From Paracoccaceae bacterium (GTDB lineage: Bacteria; Pseudomonadota; Alphaproteobacteria; Rhodobacterales; Rhodobacteraceae): 5,653 nucleotides of DNA. The translations under genes and the position numbers were made by a program. Below the pieces are notes generated by a model. It saw only the letters and a program-made list of their open reading frames with translations. It had not been told where the DNA came from and ran no database searches. Below are positions 1 through 5,241 of this stretch, piece after piece (within the stretch, counting starts at the first letter, position 1; every line of letters starts with the position of its first letter). Location: the NCBI GenBank assembly GCA_002401945.1, contig NVUP01000004.1, positions 151,390-157,042 on the forward strand. Direction: 5' to 3'.

Positions 1-320
1 CAGTGGCGGTGCGCGAGGCCAATGATCTGACCAATGAATTACTGACCGCCAATGCCGCCAATCTGCGCAGTAGCAACAAGATCATTCGTGAGGAAATGGA
101 ACGTGGGGTGTTTGACATCGAAGCGGTGAAACAGGCCAATGCCGACCTGATCGGCACCATTCAGGACAGCCTGGCGATTGCGGATCAAGGCAAGGCCCAG
201 CGTGCCGCTGCCGAAGTTGAGTTAAAGAAAATGGAAAGCGAGTTGCGCGATACACTGACCTCGGCCAAGGCGCGCAAGGACGGGGTTGGCGACACCGCCG
301 CGACCTCGGTTCCTGGATAG
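1..320 (+). CDS. TelA-family toxic anion resistance protein, C-terminal fragment (5' end outside window)
   Basis: The last 105 residues of a protein that enters from the left edge; the GTG at position 3 is an internal valine, not a start. The segment is almost wholly helical and charged. It carries the block AVREANDLTNELLTANAANL followed by an IREEMERGVFDIEAVKQAN stretch, which I recognise as the C-terminal end of the TelA family (tellurite/toxic anion resistance, relatives of Bacillus YaaN and YceH). Members are cytoplasmic coiled-coil proteins whose biochemical role is not settled; tellurite resistance is a family label, not shown here. After the conserved helix there is a short variable tail ending in TAG at 318-320. 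The next gene starts 3 nt later, so the two are almost certainly co-transcribed. The missing N-terminal part would lie upstream, possibly next to an XpaC-like gene as in Bacillus xpaC-yaaN. Confidence 0.85.
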   Translation, partial: VAVREANDLTNELLTANAANLRSSNKIIREEMERGVFDIEAVKQANADLIGTIQDSLAIADQGKAQRAAAEVELKKMESELRDTLTSAKARKDGVGDTAATSVPG

Positions 321-323
321 TCA

Positions 324-1292
324 ATGATCAGCGGCTGGGGGGATAAGTTGCTAAGGGCACCACGCGCGGTCGCAGGTCTGGTTGGCCTGACGGCGCTGCT
401 GGCCTGCACCCCGCAACCGCCACAGGATTCTCTGGTGCGGCCGCAACGACCCGAGAATTTGGCACCGCCACCGCGCTCAGCTGAAAGCGAGCAACTGGTC
501 CATTATTACACGGTGCTGCAGCAGGATTTACTGACACGCGGCTTGCTGCGGACCGATGGCGGTGGACCGGACACGCCCTATGATGCGGATAAGCTTGTCA
601 AGAATTTTGAGGCCATTGCCTTTTTCGACGAATATGCGGGCAGCGGTAGCGGCAGCGCTGGGGGCCTTAGCCGCTGGCAAGGTCCGGTGCGGATGCAGGC
701 GGAGTTTGGCCCTTCGGTAACCCAAGAGCAGCGCCAGGTGGACAGCGAATTCCTGGCCGACTACGCAGACCGTTTGGCCCACATCACGGGCCATTCTATC
801 ACCACCACCACGGCTCGTGGTAATTTCCATGTGATCTATGCGGGCTACGATGACAGCGATTTCATCCGCGCCCGCGTCAAGCAGATCCTGCCCAATATCA
901 GCGCCGAGAACCTGGAGATTTTTGCCAATCCACCCCGCAGTTTCTACTGTCTGGTGCTGGCTGGCGGGCCACCACAGGATCCGCTGTCTTATACCCGCGG
1001 CGTCGCCCTGATCCGAGCCGAGCACCCGGATCTGGTGCGGCGAAGCTGTGTACACGAAGAAGTCGCACAGGGGCTGGGGCTGCGCAATGACAGCCCACGG
1101 GCACGGCCCTCGATCTTCAATGACGACGACGAATTTGCCCTGCTGACCAGCCATGACGAAAAACTGCTGACCATGTTATACGATGCGCGGTTGCATCCGG
1201 GCATGAGCGCCGAACAGGCCCGCCCCATTGCCCGCGTCATCGCCCAACAATTGATGGGGCAACCTCTCGAGGACTTGCCCCGCGCCTATTAA
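324..1292 (+). CDS. DUF2927-family predicted lipoprotein
   Basis: A 322-residue protein. Residues 9-27 form a basic-then-hydrophobic signal peptide ending in the lipobox LLAC, so Cys28 should be lipidated; the next residue is Thr, which by the usual +2 rule points to the outer membrane. A proline-rich tether (about 29-50) follows, then a globular domain from about residue 90 to 310. Its C-terminal core (CVHEEVAQGLGL at 242-253, NDS at 255-257, SIFNDDDEFALL at 263-274, HDEKLL at 277-282) matches what I know of DUF2927, a family of unknown function common in alphaproteobacteria. HEEVAQ at 244-249 resembles a zincin helix with the second His replaced by Gln. Cys209 and Cys242 could form a disulfide in the periplasm. 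The start is uncertain: ATG 324 has no good Shine-Dalgarno, and TTG 348, just after a G-rich stretch, would give a more standard 20-residue signal peptide. Co-transcribed with the telA-like gene and the SPFH gene. Confidence 0.85.
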   Translation: MISGWGDKLLRAPRAVAGLVGLTALLACTPQPPQDSLVRPQRPENLAPPPRSAESEQLVHYYTVLQQDLLTRGLLRTDGGGPDTPYDADKLVKNFEAIAFFDEYAGSGSGSAGGLSRWQGPVRMQAEFGPSVTQEQRQVDSEFLADYADRLAHITGHSITTTTARGNFHVIYAGYDDSDFIRARVKQILPNISAENLEIFANPPRSFYCLVLAGGPPQDPLSYTRGVALIRAEHPDLVRRSCVHEEVAQGLGLRNDSPRARPSIFNDDDEFALLTSHDEKLLTMLYDARLHPGMSAEQARPIARVIAQQLMGQPLEDLPRAY

Positions 1293-1296
1293 TTAC

Positions 1297-1301
1297 GAGG
1301 A
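1297..1301 (+). promoter_or_regulatory. Ribosome binding site of the SPFH gene
   Basis: GAGGA lies 7 nt before ATG 1309 and immediately after the stop of the DUF2927 gene (TAA 1290-1292). It is the clearest Shine-Dalgarno in the left block and fixes the start of the SPFH protein. Confidence 0.75.
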
Positions 1302-1308
1302 CCTGACC

Positions 1309-2466
1309 ATGGGTATTTTTGATTTTCTGACCGATGAATTCATTGACGTCATCCACTGGGTGGACGATACTCGCGACACTATGGTCTGGCGCTTTGAGCG
1401 CGAGGATCATGAGATCAAATATGGCGCCAAGCTGACGGTGCGAACTGGTCAGGCGGCGGTGTTTATCCACGAGGGCCAGCTGGCCGATGTCTTTACCCCC
1501 GGTCTTTATATGCTTGAGACCAACAACATGCCGGTGATGACCACGCTGCAGCACTGGGACCATGGCTTTCAGTCGCCGTTCAAATCCGAGATCTATTTCG
1601 TCAACACCACCCGGTTTAACGACCTAAAATGGGGCACCAAGAACCCAATCATCTGCCGCGATCCTGAGTTCGGGCCGATCCGGTTGCGCGCCTTTGGCAC
1701 CTATTCGGTCAAGGTCGCTGACGCCGCCCGCTTCCTGACCGAAATCGTCGGCACCGATGGCGAGTTCACCATGGACGAAATCTCGTTTCAGGTGCGCAAT
1801 ATCATCGTGCAGGAGTTCTCGCGCGTGGTTGCCAGCTCTGGCCTGCCAGTGCTGGATATGGCCGCCAACACCGCCGATTTGGGTAAGCTGGTGGCGGCTG
1901 AGATTTCCGGCACCATCGCGGAATATGGGTTGTCGATCCCGGAACTGTATATCGAAAACATCTCGCTGCCCGCAGCGGTTGAGGCGGCGATGGATAAGCG
2001 CACTCAGATGGGCATCATTGGTGATCTGGGTCGCTACACGCAATTTTCAGCCGCCGAGGCTATGACCGCCGCAGCCAAGAACCCAAGTGGCAGCATGGGC
2101 GCTGGGCTTGGCATGGGGATGGGTTTGGGCATGGCACAATCGATGGCAGCGGGTCAGGCCGCTGGCCCCTGGGGCGCCCGTCCCGGCCCCGCTGCTGCCG
2201 CACCCACAGCGCAGGCTGCGCCGATAGCGGCGCCAGTTGCTCCGCCACCGCCACCGGTGGAACATGTCTGGCATCTGGCTGAGGGTGGCAAAACCTCGGG
2301 GCCCTTTTCCAAGGCCCGGCTGGGACGTATGGCTGCCGAGGGGGGCCTGAGCCGCAAAACCCATGTCTGGACGCCGGGCCAGGATGGATGGAAACGCGCT
2401 GGAGATGTGACAGAACTGGCGCAGCTGTTCACCATTCTGCCGCCTCCACCGCCACCAGCTGCATAA
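1309..2466 (+). CDS. SPFH-domain protein (YdjI / virion-core-like type) with C-terminal GYF_2 domain
   Basis: A 385-residue protein without signal peptide or membrane helix. Residues about 25-230 form an SPFH/band-7 domain of the YdjI type: VWRFE near 26-30, a GQAAVFIHEGQLADVFTPGLY stretch around 47-67, an FGTYSV strand at 129-134, and a helical part ending in YGLSIPELYIENISLP at 206-221. Residues 261-283 are a Gly/Met-rich linker, then an Ala/Pro-rich linker runs to about 318. Residues 319-374 look like a GYF_2 (DUF4339) domain, with HVWHLA at 319-324, GPFS at 331-334, and Trp354 and Trp361. In the Bacillus relative YdjI the C-terminus is instead a zinc ribbon. Such SPFH proteins form membrane-associated scaffolds recruited by partner membrane proteins; that is family knowledge. 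Polyproline runs sit on both sides of the GYF_2 domain. The zinc-ribbon membrane protein encoded at 3203-4288 is a plausible partner. Confidence 0.9.
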   Translation: MGIFDFLTDEFIDVIHWVDDTRDTMVWRFEREDHEIKYGAKLTVRTGQAAVFIHEGQLADVFTPGLYMLETNNMPVMTTLQHWDHGFQSPFKSEIYFVNTTRFNDLKWGTKNPIICRDPEFGPIRLRAFGTYSVKVADAARFLTEIVGTDGEFTMDEISFQVRNIIVQEFSRVVASSGLPVLDMAANTADLGKLVAAEISGTIAEYGLSIPELYIENISLPAAVEAAMDKRTQMGIIGDLGRYTQFSAAEAMTAAAKNPSGSMGAGLGMGMGLGMAQSMAAGQAAGPWGARPGPAAAAPTAQAAPIAAPVAPPPPPVEHVWHLAEGGKTSGPFSKARLGRMAAEGGLSRKTHVWTPGQDGWKRAGDVTELAQLFTILPPPPPPAA

Positions 2467-2483
2467 TTCAACTGATGAGAAAT

Positions 2484-2529
2484 AAAGGCCTCCCGGCACG
2501 CCCTGTTAGCGGGGCGCCGCGAGGCTTTT
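2484..2529. terminator. Bidirectional intrinsic terminator between convergent genes
   Basis: The outer stem AAAGGCCTC (2484-2492) pairs with GAGGCTTTT (2521-2529) over nine positions with one G-T wobble. After a C-C mismatch the stem continues with CGG/CCG and CGCCC/GGGCG, leaving a two-base bulge and an eight-base loop (2504-2511). The right side gives a T run for the plus strand, and the A-rich left side gives one for the minus strand. It lies 17 nt after the SPFH stop and 48 nt after the end of the convergent CZB gene, so it probably ends both transcripts. Confidence 0.85.
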
Positions 2530-2577
2530 ATATCGGTTATGCCCAGGGATTCCCGATTAGATCCCCGGATTTCAGTT

Positions 2578-2943
2578 TCAGCGCAGAGTGACTTTCCAGG
2601 ACACCAGCGCGTTGCGCAACTGTACGCTTTTATCGATAAAAGCGCCGGTTTTCAGGGCCTGCAGCGCTTGGTCCTTGCTGCCCTTGGAAATCATCCCAGC
2701 AACAGCTGCGGCTTCTTTGTGAAACTCCGCGTGCAGCGTTTTGATCGTCTCCACCTGATTGCGATTTTCAAACGACAGCTCAATTCCGTGCAGCCATTTG
2801 CCAAACTGGCAGCAGTCGTCGCGCGCGATATCAGCGACCGGCAGGTTTCGCTCGTCTTTTATAGCAGCTGTCAGCAGGCGATGTTTCCACTTGCCATGCG
2901 CCTCGACAGCGGCATCGATTTCACGTTTGGTATTGTCGTTCAT
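2578..2943 (-). CDS. Stand-alone CZB (chemoreceptor zinc-binding) domain protein
   Basis: A 121-residue helical protein. It shows the CZB signature in order: HGKWK with His16 and Trp19, CQFGKWLHG with Cys45 at 45-53, and LHAEFHKEA with His71 and His75. In characterised CZB domains this three-His/one-Cys set binds zinc, and the Cys can act as a redox (HOCl) or zinc sensor; that is family knowledge. CZB is usually the C-terminal module of chemoreceptors or the sensor of diguanylate cyclases. Here almost the entire protein is the domain, with no methyl-accepting region, GGDEF domain or membrane helix, so any output must come through a partner. An extra Cys44 sits beside the ligand Cys. The start ATG (2941-2943) has AGGA on the minus strand 8 nt upstream. 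The gene is convergent with the SPFH gene and divergent from the zinc-ribbon gene. Confidence 0.88.
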   Translation of the reverse strand: MNDNTKREIDAAVEAHGKWKHRLLTAAIKDERNLPVADIARDDCCQFGKWLHGIELSFENRNQVETIKTLHAEFHKEAAAVAGMISKGSKDQALQALKTGAFIDKSVQLRNALVSWKVTLR

Positions 2944-2951
2944 TCACTTGA

Positions 2952-2955
2952 TCCT
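2952..2955 (-). promoter_or_regulatory. Ribosome binding site of the CZB gene
   Basis: Read on the minus strand, AGGA lies 8 nt before the ATG at 2943-2941 and supports that start for the CZB protein. Confidence 0.6.
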
Positions 2956-3013
2956 AGTATTTCGTCCACGCATTCCAATGCCCCCTCAACACATTCAAAA
3001 TGCACAAAACCTC

Positions 3014-3029
3014 AAAAAATCACTTTTTT
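3014..3029. repeat. AT-only inverted repeat in the divergent intergenic region
   Basis: Six A (3014-3019) and six T (3024-3029) are separated by TCAC, giving a perfect palindrome with no GC pairs. It sits 71 bp upstream of the CZB start in an otherwise AT-enriched stretch. It could be a curved or easily melted DNA element or a protein site; it is too weak to be a terminator stem. No convincing minus-strand promoter was found near it. Confidence 0.35.
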
Positions 3030-3118
3030 ACCCAACCGGTACACAATCCAGGGCACTGAATTCCGGAACAATTAATCGATTCCCCTTTACGGAAAGTTGC
3101 GGGTGACTGAAGATCATT

Positions 3119-3146
3119 TTGTCAGACGCGGTTTTTCACCTATTAC
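3119..3146 (+). promoter_or_regulatory. Candidate sigma70-type promoter for the zinc-ribbon gene
   Basis: TTGTCA (3119-3124, five of six matches to TTGACA) is followed by a 16-bp spacer and TATTAC (3141-3146, four of six matches to TATAAT). Transcription would start near 3153, giving a leader of about 50 nt before ATG 3203. This is consensus matching by eye only, but the position fits a gene that begins its own transcript after a divergent region. Confidence 0.4.
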
Positions 3147-3202
3147 CGCCGCAGACCAACATTTCGCACCGCATGACCAAAGCACAATGAAGCAGATCCT
3201 AT

Positions 3203-4288
3203 ATGCCTGACGAACAGCACCGTTTCCCTTGTGACACCTGCGGCTCGGACCTGCGGTACAATCCATCAGACCAGTCCCTGACCTGCGATCACTGCGGTCA
3301 TAGCGAACAAATCGGTGGCGGGCCGTGGCAAGCGAGTAGCCTGCGCGAGTTGGATTTTGACGCCGCCATTGCAAGACTATTGCCCGAGGCCGAGATTGAG
3401 GTCACCCGGGTGTCGACCTGCCCCAATTGCGCCGCTCAGGTGGAGTTCGATCCGACCACGCACGCCAAGGAATGCCCGTTCTGTGCCACGCCTGTGGTGG
3501 TGGACACTGGCGAGAACCGCCATATCAAACCCAAAGGCGTGTTGCCGTTTGGGGTTGACGAACGCAGCGCCCACAAATCGATGAGCAACTGGCTGGGGCG
3601 GCTGTGGTTTGCCCCCAACGGGCTGAAGGAATACGCCCGCAAGGGCCGCAAGATGCAGGGGATCTATGTGCCCTACTGGACCTTTGATGCGGATACCAGA
3701 TCCAGCTATTCGGGCCAGCACGGCACCGTCTATTACGTCACCAGGACCTCAGTGGTGAATGGCAAAACCCAGAGTCGCCAAGTCGCTAAGGTGCGCTGGC
3801 GGCCTGCCTCGGGCCGGGTGCAGCGCTGGTTTGACGATGTGCTGGTGCTGGCCTCCAAAAGCCTGCCAAAATCCTATACCGAGGCACTGGAACCCTGGGA
3901 TCTGTCGGCAATGGAGCCTTATCAGCCACAATACCTGGCCGGGTTCCGGGCCGAGGCCTATGCGGTTGAATTGCAGGACGGCTATGGCGAGGCGCGCGCC
4001 AAGATGGACCGGGTGATTGAACGGGATGTGCGCTTTGACATTGGCGGTGACCGCCAACGCATCCATGACATCAACACCGCCATATCGGATGTGACCTTTA
4101 AACATGTGCTGCTGCCGGTCTGGTTGGCGGCCTATAAATACCGTGGCAAGACCTATCGCTTTGTGGTCAATGGCCAATCCGGCCGGGTGCAGGGAGAGCG
4201 TCCCTATTCCGCCTGGAAGATCGCGGCGGCTGTAGCCTTGGGGCTTATCATCGCCGGGGGCATCGGATATCTGGCTGCCCAACAATAA
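3203..4288 (+). CDS. Double zinc-ribbon, single-pass membrane protein (TFIIB-type zinc finger, YdjG-like)
   Basis: A 361-residue protein with two CxxC...CxxC zinc ribbons at the N-terminus: Cys10, Cys13, Cys28, Cys31 and Cys73, Cys76, Cys91, Cys94. A mixed domain (about 105-335) follows, with YVPYWTFDA at 155-163 and LLPVWLAAYKYRGK at 303-316. Residues 338-358 are one hydrophobic helix, leaving only three residues after it, so the bulk is predicted to be cytoplasmic and tail-anchored. The same order (tandem ribbons, long middle domain, membrane helix) is seen in Bacillus YdjG, which acts with YdjH to bring the SPFH protein YdjI to the membrane. Any such partnership here with the SPFH protein at 1309-2466 is inference. 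An in-frame TGA at 3188-3190 and no other start codon between fix ATG 3203, though its Shine-Dalgarno is poor. Automatic labels may call it a primosomal or TFIIB-type zinc-finger protein; nothing supports a replication role. Confidence 0.87.
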   Translation: MPDEQHRFPCDTCGSDLRYNPSDQSLTCDHCGHSEQIGGGPWQASSLRELDFDAAIARLLPEAEIEVTRVSTCPNCAAQVEFDPTTHAKECPFCATPVVVDTGENRHIKPKGVLPFGVDERSAHKSMSNWLGRLWFAPNGLKEYARKGRKMQGIYVPYWTFDADTRSSYSGQHGTVYYVTRTSVVNGKTQSRQVAKVRWRPASGRVQRWFDDVLVLASKSLPKSYTEALEPWDLSAMEPYQPQYLAGFRAEAYAVELQDGYGEARAKMDRVIERDVRFDIGGDRQRIHDINTAISDVTFKHVLLPVWLAAYKYRGKTYRFVVNGQSGRVQGERPYSAWKIAAAVALGLIIAGGIGYLAAQQ

Positions 4289-4333
4289 TATCACGACTTC
4301 ATTGCAATACTGGCTGCCTGAGGCTGAAAGTAC

Positions 4334-4353
4334 CTGCGCCTGAAGATGCGCAG
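4334..4353. repeat. Small GC-rich hairpin between the zinc-ribbon and nitroreductase genes
   Basis: CTGCGC (4334-4339) and GCGCAG (4348-4353) form a perfect 6-bp stem around an 8-base loop. It lies 46 nt after the zinc-ribbon stop and 44 nt before the nitroreductase start. Only a short pyrimidine stretch (TGTTCTCCCTT) follows, so it could be a weak terminator or a leader hairpin. No clear promoter was found in this 108-bp gap. Confidence 0.4.
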
Positions 4354-4384
4354 TGTTCTCCCTTCAATTTCGCGACAACACTAC

Positions 4385-4389
4385 AAGGA
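4385..4389 (+). promoter_or_regulatory. Ribosome binding site that decides the nitroreductase start
   Basis: AAGGA, 7 nt before ATG 4397. The in-frame ATG at 4346 has no comparable site. Confidence 0.65.
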
Positions 4390-4396
4390 ACTACCA

Positions 4397-5071
4397 ATGC
4401 CGATCACTTTACCAGATCTGGACGCCCTGTTTTCAGCGCGCCACTCCTGTCGCGCCTTTCGGCCCGATCCGGTGCCAAAAGGGGTAATCGAACAGATCAT
4501 CACAACCGCGCAAAAAGTGCCGTCCTGGTGCAATGCGCAGCCGTGGAAATTGACCATCACCAGTGGCACCAAAACCGAGGCGTTGCGCGCCGCTCTGGTG
4601 GACGCGACCACCAGTGGCAGCCATGCGCCTGATCTGGCGTTTCCTACCGGCTATTCCGATGAATACCTGCAGCGCCGCCGCAGTTGCGGCTGGGCCCTTT
4701 ACGAGGCGGTGGGCGTACAAAAAGGCGACCGGGAGGGCTCGGCCCGGCAGATGCAGCAGAATTTTGATCTGTTTGGCGCGCCGCATTGCGCCATTATCTC
4801 AAGCCCGGCGGAACTGGGCGCTTATGGCGCCATGGATTGTGGTGGCTTTGTTGCGGCTTTTACTCTGGCTGCACAGGCAGCGGGGGTTGCCAGCATTCCA
4901 CAGGCGGCGGTGGCGTCTTATGCACCGATGTTACACCAGCATCTGGGCATCCCCGAAGATCGGGTGATCCTCTGCGCGATCTCATTTGGCTATGGCGATC
5001 CGGACCACGCCGCCAACAGTTTTCGCACTGACCGCGCCGAATTGAGCGAATTTGTCGACTGGCGGAGGTAA
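4397..5071 (+). CDS. Nitroreductase-family FMN-dependent oxidoreductase
   Basis: A 224-residue protein of usual nitroreductase length. The N-terminal SARHSCRAFRPDPVP (13-27) is the family's phosphate-binding RxSxRxF motif, with Arg15, Ser17 and Arg19. PSWCNAQPW (42-50) is the PSxxNxQPW motif that contacts FMN. A middle segment with NFDLFGAPHCAII (122-134), a helical MDCGGFVAAFTLAAQAAG run (146-163) and the C-terminal SFGYGDPDHAANSFRTDRA (196-214) also fit. The family binds FMN as a dimer and uses NAD(P)H to reduce nitroaromatics, quinones or enone-like compounds; this resembles the PnbA-like branch, but the substrate cannot be read from sequence. AAGGA 7 nt before ATG 4397 selects this start over an in-frame ATG at 4346, which lies inside a hairpin and would add 17 residues with no family similarity. 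The protein is probably cytoplasmic, and no functional link to the zinc-ribbon gene is evident. Confidence 0.92.
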   Translation: MPITLPDLDALFSARHSCRAFRPDPVPKGVIEQIITTAQKVPSWCNAQPWKLTITSGTKTEALRAALVDATTSGSHAPDLAFPTGYSDEYLQRRRSCGWALYEAVGVQKGDREGSARQMQQNFDLFGAPHCAIISSPAELGAYGAMDCGGFVAAFTLAAQAAGVASIPQAAVASYAPMLHQHLGIPEDRVILCAISFGYGDPDHAANSFRTDRAELSEFVDWRR

Positions 5072-5080
5072 CTGTTCAAG

Positions 5081-5108
5081 GCCCCCAAGGGCAGCGGCCA
5101 AGGGGGGC
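5081..5108 (+). terminator. Possible hairpin terminator after the nitroreductase gene
   Basis: GCCCCC (5081-5086) pairs with GGGGGC (5103-5108), with an inner GG/CC pairing after an AA/AA mismatch. It starts 10 nt after the stop codon. No T tract follows, so termination is uncertain. Confidence 0.4.
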
Positions 5109-5118
5109 AAGCCATCAC

Positions 5119-5156
5119 GGAAATTCGGTCTGGAAATATTTTTCAAACCGGGTTCC
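5119..5156. repeat. Imperfect inverted repeat upstream of the phosphatase-like gene
   Basis: GGAA-N3-CGGT (5119-5129) is mirrored by ACCG-N2-TTCC (5147-5156), around an AT-rich centre that is itself nearly palindromic. It lies about 86 bp before ATG 5242. It may be an operator-like site or chance; I recognise no known regulator site, and no convincing promoter hexamers were found in the remainder of this 170-bp gap. Confidence 0.25.
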
Positions 5157-5241
5157 GCATGTCGCTATCAAGCAAGATTGCCGGAAAAGCTGCGTTATTC
5201 GTGGTCACTGCAAAACGGTCATTTAGCGCGGAAAACGCCCC

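Noticed and set aside
528..1154. 208-codon open frame on the minus strand inside the DUF2927 gene
   Set aside because: It lies wholly antisense to a gene with a clear signal peptide and family motifs; the translation shows no recognisable domain. Long antisense frames are common in GC-rich genes.
2242..2457. Proline-codon repeats as a possible DNA repeat element
   Set aside because: They are short in-frame CCN runs explained by the polyproline segments; the two copies do not form a longer shared DNA repeat.
2539..3075. 178-codon plus-strand open frame across the CZB gene and the intergenic region
   Set aside because: The CZB signature on the minus strand explains 2578-2943, and the plus-strand translation shows no family features and runs into AT-rich non-coding DNA.
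3749..4294. 181-codon minus-strand open frame within the zinc-ribbon gene
   Set aside because: It is the shadow of the well-supported plus-strand protein with zinc ribbons and membrane helix; it shows no domain of its own.
4346..4396. Upstream in-frame ATG extending the nitroreductase by 17 residues
   Set aside because: It has no ribosome binding site, lies inside a hairpin, and the added residues do not resemble the family N-terminus; ATG 4397 has AAGGA at good spacing.
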